Positions 1 through 8,042 of a stretch of 64,000 bases of DNA are shown in pieces. Below the pieces are notes generated by a model. That model saw only the letters and a list, made by a program, of their open reading frames with translations. It did no database searches and was not told where the DNA came from. Source of the stretch: UBA1127 sp034422455. GTDB taxonomy: Bacteria; Chloroflexota; Dehalococcoidia; Lucifugimonadales; UBA1127. The stretch's first letter is position 1. Each line of letters begins with the position of its first letter. The DNA lies in contig DAOUJQ010000012.1 of NCBI GenBank assembly GCA_034422455.1, forward strand, positions 190,724 to 254,723. The letters run 5' to 3'. Both the position numbers and the translations under genes were made by a program.

Positions 1-2
1 GG

Positions 3-269
3 ACCTGTTGTGGGTGCGGCAGAAAGAGCGGGAAGCGGGATATGGTGCGCATCGTCAAACGCCCGGACGGCGACGTTGCCGTGGACCCCACCGGCCGCGC
101 CTCAGGTCGAGGCGCCTACCTGTGCGAGGACCCGGCATGTTGGGAGGCCGGCCTCGCGCGCAACCGGTTGGAGCGCACGCTGAAGGCCGCCATCGCCCCC
201 GAGATTCGGTCCGCCTTGATGGCCTATGCGGACGAGCAGGGCCAAGACTGGGTGGGCCGGGAGGGCTGA
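3..269 (+). CDS. ylxR: YlxR/RnpM-family RNA-binding protein, 5' truncated by window edge
   Basis: The reading frame is already open at position 3 and reads a TCxGCxRK motif followed by KRDMVRIV, which is the N-terminal signature of the YlxR (DUF448) family; a GRGAY motif follows at about residues 35-39. The ATG at 42 therefore lies inside the domain and is not the start. YlxR proteins are small nucleoid- or RNA-associated proteins, reported to modulate RNase P, normally encoded between nusA and infB. The gene ends one base before the infB ATG, which fits that conserved operon; nusA would be expected just upstream of the window. Confidence 0.88.
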   Translation, partial: TCCGCGRKSGKRDMVRIVKRPDGDVAVDPTGRASGRGAYLCEDPACWEAGLARNRLERTLKAAIAPEIRSALMAYADEQGQDWVGREG

Positions 270-270
270 T

Positions 271-2109
271 ATGGCACGCAGATCATTTCGACCGAACAGG
301 CCAACACGGAGGCGCGGACCGCGCAGGGGTTCCGCCCCCAACACCATGGTCATGGAGGCGCCGGACTTTTCCGCAGTCCTGGATCTGCCGCCAGCCATCA
401 TGGTGAGCCAGCTTGCCGGCATCATGCGGGCCAACCCGATTGACGTTATCAAGCAGCTTATGCGCACGGGCGTGATGGCCACCGTCAACGAGGTCATCGA
501 CTTTGAGACGGCGGCCACCGTGGCCACCACGATGGGCCACCGCGTGCGGCGGCTGGAGGACGCCAGCGTTGTAGAGGTGGAGGACCCGCTCAAGCCGGCG
601 GCGGACGATCCGGAGGACCTGGAGCCCCGCGCGCCTGTCGTCACCATTCTCGGCCACGTCGACCACGGCAAGACCACCCTCCTTGACGCCATCCGCCACA
701 CCAACGTCGTGGACCGGGAGGTCGGCGGCATAACCCAGCACATCGGCGCGTACCAGGTGGAGACGCACGACAACAAGCTCACCTTTCTGGACACTCCCGG
801 CCATGAGGCCTTCACCGCCATGCGCGCCCGCGGCGCACACGCCACGGACGTCGCCATCCTCGTCGTCGCGGCCGACGACGGCGTCATGCCGCAGACCACC
901 GAGGCCGTCGACCATGCCAAGGCTGCAGGCGTCCCCATCGTCGTGGCCATCAACAAGATGGACCGGCCCGACGCCGATCCCGACCGCGTCAAGCGGCAAC
1001 TGGCGGAGCAGGGCCTGCTGCCCGAGGACTGGGGCGGCGAAACCATCATGGTGCCCGTCTCCGCCAAGTCCGGTGACGGCCTGAACGACCTCCTGGAGAA
1101 CCTGCTCGTTGTTACGGAGGTCCAGGAGCTCAAGGCCAACCCCAACCGCCAGGCAAGTGGCGTCGTGGTGGAGGCCCAGCTGGACAAGAGCAAGGGCCCG
1201 CTGGCCACCGTGCTGGTGCAGCAGGGCACGTTGCGCGTAGGCGACAACCTCGTGGTGGGAGACACCTACGGGCGTGTCAAAGCGATGATCGCCGACACGG
1301 GCCGCCGCATCAGGGAGGCCGGCCCCTCCACGCCTGTGGAGCTGTTGGGCCTGTCGCAGCTTCCCCTGGCCGGGGACCCATTCCTGGTCACCGCCGATGA
1401 GCGCTCTGCCCGGACGCTGTGGGAAACCCGCCTCCGCCGCAAGGAGGCGCAGAAGCGCGGCGCCCTCTCCATGGAAGAGGTGTCATCCCGCATTCAGAGC
1501 GGCGAGACCAAGGAGCTGCTCATCATCCTGAAGTGCGACGTGCAAGGCAGCATCGAGGCCGTGCGCAGTACCATCGTCAAGTCGTCGACGGACGAGGTGC
1601 AGGTGCGGATACTGCACGCCGCCGCCGGATCCGTGACTGAGAGCGACATCCTGCTGGCCAGCGCTTCGGACGCCATCGTGATGGGGTTCAACACGCGAAT
1701 TGAGCCCGGGGCAAGGGCGCTGGCGGAGCAGAACGGGATCCAGATTCGCCAATACGACATCATCTACCAGCTTGCGGAGGACGTCGACAAGGCCCTCCAG
1801 GGCCTGTTGACTCCCGAGGACCGGGAGGTGACCGACGGGCACGCGGAGGTCCGGGCCGTCTTCAACCTTGGCCGGCGCAACCGCATCGCCGGCTGCTACG
1901 TGACAGACGGCCGGGTGGCCCGAAACGTTCAGGTCAGGGTGCTCCGCAACGGGGATATGCTTCATACCGGGCCGGTAGCCAGCCTCAAGCGCTTCAAGGA
2001 CGACGCCCGGGAGGTCACCGCAGGCTTCGAGTGCGGAATCGGTGTTGACGGCTTCAACGACATCGAGGAGGGGGACACCCTCGAGTTCTTCCACGTCGAG
2101 CGCGGGTAG
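271..2109 (+). CDS. infB: Translation initiation factor IF-2 (short form)
   Basis: GTPase that brings initiator fMet-tRNA to the 30S subunit and promotes subunit joining. The 612-residue product has a short IF2-N-like region (PPAIMVSQLAGIMRANPIDVIK), G1 GHVDHGKT, G3 DTPGHEAF, G4 NKMD and the C-terminal beta-barrel domains. The long charged N-terminal extension of enterobacterial IF-2 is absent, as is usual in Chloroflexota. ATG 271 is chosen over an in-frame upstream start at 226 because 226 lies inside ylxR and the MARRSFRPN start sits directly after the ylxR stop. It belongs to the (nusA)-ylxR-infB-rbfA-truB cluster. Confidence 0.97.
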   Translation: MARRSFRPNRPTRRRGPRRGSAPNTMVMEAPDFSAVLDLPPAIMVSQLAGIMRANPIDVIKQLMRTGVMATVNEVIDFETAATVATTMGHRVRRLEDASVVEVEDPLKPAADDPEDLEPRAPVVTILGHVDHGKTTLLDAIRHTNVVDREVGGITQHIGAYQVETHDNKLTFLDTPGHEAFTAMRARGAHATDVAILVVAADDGVMPQTTEAVDHAKAAGVPIVVAINKMDRPDADPDRVKRQLAEQGLLPEDWGGETIMVPVSAKSGDGLNDLLENLLVVTEVQELKANPNRQASGVVVEAQLDKSKGPLATVLVQQGTLRVGDNLVVGDTYGRVKAMIADTGRRIREAGPSTPVELLGLSQLPLAGDPFLVTADERSARTLWETRLRRKEAQKRGALSMEEVSSRIQSGETKELLIILKCDVQGSIEAVRSTIVKSSTDEVQVRILHAAAGSVTESDILLASASDAIVMGFNTRIEPGARALAEQNGIQIRQYDIIYQLAEDVDKALQGLLTPEDREVTDGHAEVRAVFNLGRRNRIAGCYVTDGRVARNVQVRVLRNGDMLHTGPVASLKRFKDDAREVTAGFECGIGVDGFNDIEEGDTLEFFHVERG

Positions 2110-2155
2110 AGGGTGGCAATGCGATTGCCCTCAACGAACCATTGGCCCAGGGGGA

Positions 2156-2587
2156 ATGATGCGGCAGGTCCCTTTTCATCGAACCAAGCTTGCGGGTGAG
2201 TATTACGTCGCCGCTGAACTAGCTCTGCGAGGAGCTCGTGTTGTTCTTCATCCCGATTCTAGGACTGACGTTGACATAGCGGCATTCGATGTGAGCAGAA
2301 CTCGTGAAGCGTCCATCCAGATAAAGACAAAGACGAGCGACCGGTGGAACATAACCGTCGATTGGGATAGGGAGACCATTCCCGATAATCAGTTCTGGGT
2401 TTTTGTTTCGCTTTCTGGTAATGGTGGGTTACCCAGCTATTACATAGTGCCTCAAGAGCAGATGCATTCGGACATAATGGAAAGGCGTCGCATATTGTCT
2501 TCCAGTGAATCCACCCTAAACACATCCATCGGTGAAGATCGCATAGCTGAGTGGAAAGATCGCTGGGACGTGCTTGACATCTTCTAG
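2156..2587 (+). CDS. PD-(D/E)XK nuclease-like protein, function unknown
   Basis: The 143-residue protein starts with MMRQVPFHRTKLAGEYYVAAEL; a GGGGGA-like ribosome-binding site lies at 2149-2154. It shows a helix (GEYYVAAELALRGARVVL), then DVDIAAFD and IQIKTKT. This order (acidic residue, hydrophobic strand, Q-I-K) is the core of restriction-endonuclease-like folds such as archaeal Holliday-junction resolvases and group-I-intron endonucleases. No exact family is assigned. Base composition is clearly poorer in GC than infB and rbfA on either side, and it splits a normally contiguous pair, so it looks like an acquired gene. Whether it cleaves DNA is unknown. Confidence 0.7.
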   Translation: MMRQVPFHRTKLAGEYYVAAELALRGARVVLHPDSRTDVDIAAFDVSRTREASIQIKTKTSDRWNITVDWDRETIPDNQFWVFVSLSGNGGLPSYYIVPQEQMHSDIMERRRILSSSESTLNTSIGEDRIAEWKDRWDVLDIF

Positions 2588-2634
2588 TACCGCCTACTCA
2601 CCCAACATAAGCCAAAAGGGAGAACACCCCCGCA

Positions 2635-3006
2635 ATGAGTCGCCGCATGGGCCGCGTCAATGACCTTCTGCGAGAAGAGCTGAGCCTCCTTCTCCTGCAC
2701 GAGCTCAAGGACCCGCGCGTTGCCGCCCTGACGACCGTCACCCACGTGGACACCTCCCCCGACCTGGAGCACGCGCGCATTCACGTCAGCATCATGGGGA
2801 CGCAGGAGGAACAGGACGCCGCGATGAAAGGGCTCAAGTCCGCAGAAGGCTTTCTGCGGCGCAGCCTGGCTGGCAGGGTGAAGATGCGCCGCGTACCGTC
2901 CCTCACCTTCGCGCTGGACACCTCCATGGAGCGCGGCGCGCAGATGCTGGAGCTCATCGATCGCGTGGCAGACGGCCACGGCGCCCATCAGGAAAGAAGG
3001 CTATGA
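2635..3006 (+). CDS. rbfA: Ribosome-binding factor A
   Basis: Small KH-like protein that binds the 30S subunit during late 16S rRNA maturation and cold adaptation. The 123-residue product carries the family pattern RMGRVNDLLREELS near the N-terminus, then the strand containing DPRVAALTTVTHV and the region LRRSLAGRVKMRRVPSLTF. The length is typical. A GGGAG site precedes the ATG at 2635. The stop overlaps the truB start by four bases (ATGA), indicating translational coupling. Confidence 0.95.
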   Translation: MSRRMGRVNDLLREELSLLLLHELKDPRVAALTTVTHVDTSPDLEHARIHVSIMGTQEEQDAAMKGLKSAEGFLRRSLAGRVKMRRVPSLTFALDTSMERGAQMLELIDRVADGHGAHQERRL

Positions 3007-3944
3007 ACGTCAACGGCGTGCTGAACCTCTACAAGCCGGTGGGCGAGACGTCCATGGACATCGTGCGCATGGTCAAGCGGCTCACCGGCCAGAAGAAGGT
3101 GGGGCACGGCGGCACGCTGGACCCCATCGCCAGCGGGGTGTTGCCCATCTGTCTCGGCCAGGCGACGCGGCTCATGGACCCGCTGGTCGACGGCGTGAAG
3201 CGGTACCACACTCGCGTCCGTCTCGGCGAGACGACGGACACCTACGACGCCGCGGGCGCCGTCACCGAGCGGGCCGACCCCTCCGGCGTCACCCGCGAAG
3301 ACCTGGAGGCGGCCCTCGAAGCCTTCCGGGGCACCATCCAACAGGTGCCGCCCATGTACAGCGCGCTGAAGCAGGGCGGCGAGCGGCTGTACGACCTCGC
3401 GCGGGCGGGGTTCGACGTGAAGCGGGAGCCGAGGGAGGTTGTCGTCCACAGTCTCACCCTGGAAGCATGGGAGCCGCCGGACGTCGTGCTGGACATCGTC
3501 TGCGGGCGCGGCGTCTACGTCCGCTCATTGGGACACGACCTCGGCACGGCGCTCGGATGCGGCGGGCACGTGGTCGAGCTGGAGCGGCGGGCGACCGGTC
3601 CCTTCACCATCGAGGACTCCGTGACCCCGGAGCAATTCAGGGAGGCCGCGGAAGCCGGGACGTGGCAGGAGTTCGTCCACCCACCGGACGTGGTGGTATC
3701 CAATCTGCCTGCGGGCACGGTGTCGGGCGCGCTGGAACTGTTCGTGAAGTCGGGCCGCTCGGTGGTGCTCGCCGGTCGGGAGGGCATGGACCCGCCCCGC
3801 CATGGCGACTTGTGGCGGGTGTACGGGCACAACGGCCGCTTCCTGGCGCTCGCGCGCTATGACAAGCCCTCAGGTCAGTGGAAGCCGGAGAAGGTCTTCG
3901 ACGGCGGGGGCCAGCCGAGGGCCGGCACCACGGCGAACCGCTAG
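3003..3944 (+). CDS. truB: tRNA pseudouridine(55) synthase
   Basis: Makes pseudouridine 55 in the T-loop of tRNAs. The N-terminus has the motif GVLNLYKPVGETS, then KKVGHGGTLDPIASGVLP with the catalytic Asp in GTLDP, and VPPMYSALKQGGERLYDLAR. The C-terminal part (from about residue 230) is a PUA-like region. The 313-residue length is usual for the bacterial enzyme. It is the last gene of the ylxR-infB-rbfA-truB run and overlaps rbfA by four bases. Confidence 0.96.
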   Translation: MNVNGVLNLYKPVGETSMDIVRMVKRLTGQKKVGHGGTLDPIASGVLPICLGQATRLMDPLVDGVKRYHTRVRLGETTDTYDAAGAVTERADPSGVTREDLEAALEAFRGTIQQVPPMYSALKQGGERLYDLARAGFDVKREPREVVVHSLTLEAWEPPDVVLDIVCGRGVYVRSLGHDLGTALGCGGHVVELERRATGPFTIEDSVTPEQFREAAEAGTWQEFVHPPDVVVSNLPAGTVSGALELFVKSGRSVVLAGREGMDPPRHGDLWRVYGHNGRFLALARYDKPSGQWKPEKVFDGGGQPRAGTTANR

Positions 3945-4092
3945 AGCGGGCATGGCCCCTTCTCGCGCTCGACGGAGCTCAGCGCGAACGGCGAGCACAG
4001 ACAGGGCAGTCGACGCCACTTTTTTCCCACTCTCCATAGGCCGACGTGCATTCCGTTTATCCTCACCACTATTCCAATTCGTAATGGAAATC

Positions 4093-4123
4093 TTGCGCAC
4101 AATGCTTGTTCCTGTGCTAGAAT
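4093..4123 (+). promoter_or_regulatory. Candidate promoter of the reductive-dehalogenase-like gene
   Basis: An extended -10 element TGCTAGAAT occupies 4115-4123, with a weak -35 TTGCGC at 4093-4098 (19-bp spacer). It lies about 30 bp upstream of the ATG at 4153. The same TGCTA-type extended -10 recurs before several other genes in the window. Confidence 0.5.
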
Positions 4124-4152
4124 CCCTCAAACTCCTTGTGAGGAGGGGAGTC

Positions 4153-5121
4153 ATGCTGCCGGACATATCGAAGGCAAGAAACCCGAGGCGCCACCGACGT
4201 GAGGGCCCCAGCGCCGACACCGAGGGAGCGCAGGAGTTCCAACGCCAGTACCCTGTCGAGGCTCGCCGGTTCGGCTGGCTGCAGAACCAGGTGCTGTGGC
4301 CACTGCGCCACGCCGACGTCAACCCCATCAAGATGGACCTGGGCGACCCGGCGGACATCACCGAGCACATCAAGAAGTACGCCCTGGAAGTTGGCGCCGA
4401 CGCCGTGGGCATCGCGGAGATGGACCCCAAGTTCGTCTTCGAGGACGCGGAGATGCCGAACCACACGCGGGTCATCGCGTTCGGCGTCGCCATGAGCTAC
4501 GACATGATGTCGGACATCGGCGCGAACTCGCAGCGAGAGGTACACCGGGTGTATTTCAAGATGCTGGACATCGGAGTCCGGGTCGCGCAGTACATCGGCG
4601 GCTTCGGCTACACGGCGACGGCGCACCCGAACGGCGGCGAGCTAGCGCACATCCCCTTCGCCTACCTGGCGGGACTGGGCGAGCTGGGGAAGCACGGGTC
4701 GCTGATCAGCCCGGAGTTCGGGTCTTCGTGGCGGCTGTCGCTCGTCTCGACGGACCTGCCGCTGGTGGTGGACGGCCCGCAGGACTACGGCATCGACGCG
4801 ATGTGCGACCGGTGCAACGTCTGCACCCGCTTCTGCCCCGGCGACGCGATCAAGCCGGAGAAGAAGGAGGTCAACGGCGTCCTGCGATGGCACGTCGACA
4901 CGCCCGCGTGCGAGCCATACTTCCAGCGGCTGTGGGGCTGCAAGATCTGCCTGATGGTATGCCCCTTCAACGGCCGCAGCGTGTTCAAGGAAGGCTACCG
5001 CAACATCGCCAAGGACCTGGCGAAGGCCAAGGACTACCACGGCTACCTGCCGATGCTGGCGGAGCACACCCCCAACGCCGACAGCAACCTTGTGCTCTCC
5101 AAGTACATGTCGTCCGAATAG
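4153..5121 (+). CDS. Reductive-dehalogenase-like double [4Fe-4S] protein, no Tat signal
   Basis: The 322-residue product resembles the cobalamin-binding and Fe-S part of RdhA/QueG-type proteins. It has an N-terminal region with the GADAVGIAEM pattern (81-90) and NHTRVIAFGVAM, a central LGELGKHGSLISPEFG segment (175-190) with DLPLV after it, and a C-terminal ferredoxin region with CX2CX2CX3CP at C218/221/224/228 and C253, C263, C266, C270. These would hold two [4Fe-4S] clusters. No twin-arginine leader and no RdhB anchor gene is nearby, so the protein is probably cytoplasmic. Start 4153 is preceded by GAGGAGGGG at about 4140; longer in-frame starts upstream overlap truB. Substrate is unknown; epoxyqueuosine reductase is less likely because the central region is RdhA-like. 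Confidence 0.75.
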   Translation: MLPDISKARNPRRHRREGPSADTEGAQEFQRQYPVEARRFGWLQNQVLWPLRHADVNPIKMDLGDPADITEHIKKYALEVGADAVGIAEMDPKFVFEDAEMPNHTRVIAFGVAMSYDMMSDIGANSQREVHRVYFKMLDIGVRVAQYIGGFGYTATAHPNGGELAHIPFAYLAGLGELGKHGSLISPEFGSSWRLSLVSTDLPLVVDGPQDYGIDAMCDRCNVCTRFCPGDAIKPEKKEVNGVLRWHVDTPACEPYFQRLWGCKICLMVCPFNGRSVFKEGYRNIAKDLAKAKDYHGYLPMLAEHTPNADSNLVLSKYMSSE

Positions 5122-5157
5122 CTGGACGCGCACCGTCCGAACCATCCCAAGGCAACC

Positions 5158-5190
5158 GGGGCCCCGTCCACACACGTGCGGCGGGGCCTC
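5158..5190 (+). terminator. Hairpin terminator after the reductive-dehalogenase-like gene
   Basis: GGCCCCG (5160-5166) pairs with CGGGGCC (5182-5188) around a 15-nt loop, with further G-U/G-C pairs outside. It is followed by the pyrimidine run TCTTCTC and lies 36 bp after the stop codon. Confidence 0.65.
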
Positions 5191-5310
5191 TTCTCTTGGC
5201 TCCAAAATTCGAGGGACGATGGGGCTCCGCGCCATCCTTTCGCCGACGGACGAGACAATAACTGTTGCGGCGCACACGTTTACGAATACGACTGCTATCC
5301 GCAGCGGGGT

Positions 5311-5436
5311 CGTTTTGGGAAATCGACTCGTATCTGGAAGGGAACGCCTCAGATAGGAAAACGACACATTTTGCGAAAAGAGGATACGACTGAATCCAGA
5401 GATGGAGATCTCAGATAGGAGTCGATCGAGAAAACG
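5311..5436. repeat. Nested inverted and direct repeats, unknown function
   Basis: The left arm at 5311-5336 reads CGTTTT..., ATCGACTC, then TATCTG. The right arm at 5412-5436 is its inverse: CAGATA, GAGTCGAT, then AAAACG. Between them, 5350-5363 carries CAGATAGGAAAACG, which equals the right arm with 11 bases of its middle missing. In addition ATACGACTG occurs twice in direct orientation (5286-5294 and 5384-5392). No coding sequence explains it. Confidence 0.7.
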
Positions 5437-5655
5437 TACCTGGCCGACTGTAGATACGTTTCGCGGGCGAAGCTGACGGCAATTGTTGCGCGGCGCACTG
5501 GGAGACCGAGGGTTACTCCGGGCCACTTGCAGATCGCTGTTCCGAGTATTGATTTGCAACGACTTTTTCCCTCTCCGCTCGTTATATGCAGTGCGAGCGT
5601 AAGGCAACGGTAGCCGGGCGGGAGCGGGCGGGGCAAGAGGCGGATGGCAGGGTGG

Positions 5656-5690
5656 CCCTTCGACGGGCTCCTTCGTCAAGCTCAGGACGG
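5656..5690. repeat. REP-like TTCGAC...CTCAGG element
   Basis: Copy of the short element CCCTTCGACAAGCTCAGGG in a hybrid form: CCCTTCGACGGGCTCC is followed by TTCGTCAAGCTCAGGACGG. It lies in the spacer between the Fe-S protein and the glycosyltransferase. Confidence 0.6.
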
Positions 5691-5815
5691 AGTCAGGGTG
5701 AACGGGGAGATTGGGGTCTGTCTGCCGGCGGGACGGGCGACCACAAGGGTCGCCCCTATGGGGGACGGCCCGCCCCTCGCCTCTCCGCCCCTCTGGGTTC
5801 CCCTGCCTTCGCAGG

Positions 5816-5842
5816 ACCCTTCCACAAGCTCAGGACAATCGG
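5816..5842. repeat. REP-like TTCGAC...CTCAGG element
   Basis: Degenerate copy (ACCCTTCCACAAGCTCAGG then ACAATCGG), preceded by a CCTGCCTTCGCAGG palindrome that also recurs near 10750, 10845, 34940 and 35260. Confidence 0.6.
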
Positions 5843-5880
5843 AACGGGGGGTTGGGCGGAGGATGACGCCGTTGGGCGCG

Positions 5881-5945
5881 AGGTTTCTGGATACCGGCCC
5901 CGTATCGGGGTACGGGGGGGGGCCATGCGCCGGTATGGGGGTCGG
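5881..5945. repeat. GTATCGGGG/GCGCCGGTATG palindromic element
   Basis: Contains GGTTTCTGGATACCGGC, a CCCCGTATCGGGGTACGGGG palindrome and CCATGCGCCGGTATGGGG. Near-identical pieces recur at 10309-10362 and, inverted, at 34858-34900. All three sit directly after the 3' end of a gene. Confidence 0.65.
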
Positions 5946-5960
5946 GGGGTGGGGGTGGCG

Positions 5961-6719
5961 CTAGAGGTCTTTGCGGAACTTGAGGCGCCAGGTGGCGCGG
6001 AAGACCTCGATGGCCGCTTGCGGGACACGCAGCTTGGATCCTTCCTCGACATGCTTCCACGCGACGGGGACCTCCGTGGCGGTGAACCCCAGCCGACGGG
6101 CGGCCAGCAGCAGCTCCAGGTCGAGCGCCCAACCCGTCTCTCGGAGGGATGGGAGGATAGTGTCGAGGGCGGCGCGGCGGAGGGCCTTGGCCCCGCACTG
6201 GGGGTCATGGAAGGGGAGGCGCAGGAAACCCCGCGCCCAGGTGGGAGAGATGCCGCTCAGCACCCGCCTCGGGAGCGGACGGGAACGGGGTTCCAGCGCC
6301 ATGTCGGGGCGGCGCCAGCCGATGGCGACATCGTACGCATTGAGGGCGTCCAGCAGCTTCCGGGCTTCTCCAGGGCCGATCATGTTGTCCGCGTCTACGA
6401 AGGCTACTTTCGCGCCCGTAGCCTGGGCGAGTCCTGCCCGCACGGCCGCGCCCTTGCCAAGCACGTCGTCGTACACTGTCCAGCGAATCGCGGGGCACTC
6501 CGCCGCGGCCGCGTCCACGACGCCCCTGGTGTCGTCGGTGCAGCCGTTCAGCACGACAACCAGCTCCCAATTGCGGGCGTACATGGGATGAAACTCGGCA
6601 GCGTAGGCGTGGAGTGTTGGACCGATGCGGGCTTCCTCGTTGTGGGCGGGAATGACGATGGAGAGGTCCAACCTCGCCGCCTTCTCCCCAAACGCGGGGC
6701 GGAGTAATCTGACCGGCAA
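5961..6719 (-). CDS. Family 2 glycosyltransferase (dolichyl/undecaprenyl-phosphate glucosyltransferase type)
   Basis: The 252-residue GT-A fold enzyme has LDLSIVIPAHNEEARI at residues 17-32, the nucleotide-binding segment GKGAAVRAGL, the metal-binding FVDADN and a later DPQCGAKALRR segment. This set is typical of GT2 enzymes that move a hexose from UDP- or GDP-sugar to a polyprenyl phosphate on the cytoplasmic membrane face. No transmembrane segment is evident, so it would be peripheral. It is divergent from galE, which supplies UDP-sugars, so a role in cell-envelope glycan synthesis is likely. Sugar and acceptor cannot be told from sequence. Confidence 0.85.
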   Translation of the reverse strand: MPVRLLRPAFGEKAARLDLSIVIPAHNEEARIGPTLHAYAAEFHPMYARNWELVVVLNGCTDDTRGVVDAAAAECPAIRWTVYDDVLGKGAAVRAGLAQATGAKVAFVDADNMIGPGEARKLLDALNAYDVAIGWRRPDMALEPRSRPLPRRVLSGISPTWARGFLRLPFHDPQCGAKALRRAALDTILPSLRETGWALDLELLLAARRLGFTATEVPVAWKHVEEGSKLRVPQAAIEVFRATWRLKFRKDL

Positions 6720-6722
6720 CGC

Positions 6723-6728
6723 TATAAT
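6723..6728 (+). promoter_or_regulatory. Candidate -10 element of galE
   Basis: Perfect TATAAT, 61 bp upstream of the galE ATG, in the intergene between the divergent glycosyltransferase and galE. No good -35 at the usual distance. AAGGAG at about 6778 serves as the galE ribosome-binding site. Confidence 0.45.
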
Positions 6729-6788
6729 AGGAAACGCTGCCTACCGGCACAACAGAACGGCCCCATCCTGTCAGGACAAGGAGAAGGC

Positions 6789-7775
6789 ATGCCACAGGTC
6801 ATGGTTACGGGCGTGGGCGGGTACGTCGGGAGCATTGTGGTGCAGGCGCTCATGGAGCGCGGCTACGACATCCTTGGCATCGACAACCTCTCGCGCGGCC
6901 ACCGGGCGGCAATTGCCGAGGGCATGACGTTCTACCGCGTCAATGCCGGGGATACGGCGGCCATCGATCGACTCTTCGACCAGTCGCCCGTCGACGCCGT
7001 CGTTCACCTTGCCGGTTACATCCAGGGCGCCGAGTCCGTTTCCGAGCCGGGCCTCTACTACGCCAACAACGTGCGCGACGGCATCTCGCTGCTGGAGTCC
7101 ATGCGGCGGGCCGGGGTCAACAAGATCGTGTACTCCTCCAGCGCCGCGGTCTACGGCGCCCCTGAGCAGATGCCCATCCAGGAGGACCAGCCCATCGCGC
7201 CCATTTCGCCCTACGGCCAGAGCAAGGCGTGGATGGAGTCAGTGCTGGCTTCCTATGCGCAAGCCCACGATTTCCAGGTGGTGTCCCTCCGCTACTTCAA
7301 CGCCGCCGGGGCCGCCGGTCCGCTTGGCGAGGACCACCGCCCGGAGACGCACCTCATACCGAACGCAATACGGGTCGCAATGAAGACGGACCCCGAGCTG
7401 GCGGTCTACGGCGACGACTACCCGACGCCGGACGGCACCGCCATCCGCGACTACGTCCACGTGTCGGACATCGCGCAGGCGCATATCCAGTGCATGGAGG
7501 CGCTGGGCGAGCTGCCCAGACTGGCGTACAACGTGGGGACGGGCAAGGGTTACTCCGTCAGGGAAGTCGTCGACATGGTCGAGCGGGTGTCGCTGGAGTC
7601 CATCCCGGTGCGCGTCGAGCCCCGCCGGCCGGGCGACCCGCCGGAGCTCGTGGCGGACCCAACCGCGCTGCAGACCGACCTGGGATGGCAGCCGCAACTC
7701 TCCGCCCTCGACCAGATCGTCAAGGACGCGTTCCGGTGGCACCGCGACCACCCACAGGGCTACGTCGGAGCGTAG
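6789..7775 (+). CDS. galE: UDP-glucose 4-epimerase
   Basis: Interconverts UDP-glucose and UDP-galactose with bound NAD. The 328-residue extended short-chain dehydrogenase has the Rossmann motif GVGGYVGS at residues 7-14, DNLSRGHRAA binding the cofactor ribose, SSSAAVYG, the catalytic YGQSK (YxxxK), RYFNAAGA, and GTAIRDYVHVSDIA, which is strongly GalE-like. ATG 6789 follows AAGGAG. It lies beside a GT2 glycosyltransferase on the opposite strand, consistent with supplying nucleotide sugars. Confidence 0.93.
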   Translation: MPQVMVTGVGGYVGSIVVQALMERGYDILGIDNLSRGHRAAIAEGMTFYRVNAGDTAAIDRLFDQSPVDAVVHLAGYIQGAESVSEPGLYYANNVRDGISLLESMRRAGVNKIVYSSSAAVYGAPEQMPIQEDQPIAPISPYGQSKAWMESVLASYAQAHDFQVVSLRYFNAAGAAGPLGEDHRPETHLIPNAIRVAMKTDPELAVYGDDYPTPDGTAIRDYVHVSDIAQAHIQCMEALGELPRLAYNVGTGKGYSVREVVDMVERVSLESIPVRVEPRRPGDPPELVADPTALQTDLGWQPQLSALDQIVKDAFRWHRDHPQGYVGA

Positions 7776-8042
7776 GCGCGCCGCTTCAGGGCCATCGCTC
7801 ACCAGATACGATTCCTTTCCCAGGCTTGACGGGCCGTAGTAAGATTGGAACTCCGACTCACCTTAAATCGTCACATAAAGAGACAGGGCTCCGGGCGGAG
7901 CGTCCCAGCACGAGGACGCGCGCCGCCACCCGGAGTCTCACAGCCAATCCTACGCAGCGTTCTGCTCACGTCTCCGGCGGGGCATTCGGTAGCGATTCCA
8001 GATCAGCGACCTTAGCCGAGCACGCCCTTGACGGAGGTCCTG

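Larger units (their letters stand above)
5191..5960. other. Gene-free spacer with nested inverted repeats and REP-like palindromes
   Basis: No convincing gene on either strand. The first half (5260-5460) is lower in GC and holds a set of related short repeats described separately. The second half (5600-5960) contains three GC-rich palindromic elements of kinds seen elsewhere in the window: a TTCGACGGG...AAGCTCAGG hybrid, a TTCCACAAGCTCAGG copy, and a CCCCGTATCGGGG...GCGCCGGTATG element right at the 3' end of the minus-strand glycosyltransferase gene. Confidence 0.6.

Noticed and set aside
226..270. Longer infB starting at 226
   Set aside because: The extra 15 codons lie in ylxR and encode MRTSRAKTG..., a shadow; ATG 271 directly after the ylxR stop is the natural start.
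3802..4152. 117-residue N-terminal extension of the dehalogenase-like protein
   Set aside because: The extension reads out of frame through truB and has no domain or Tat motif; GAGGAGGGG before ATG 4153 marks the start.
5586..6707. 373-codon plus-strand frame opposite the glycosyltransferase
   Set aside because: High-GC antisense shadow of the minus-strand GT2 gene plus repeat sequence; no family motifs.
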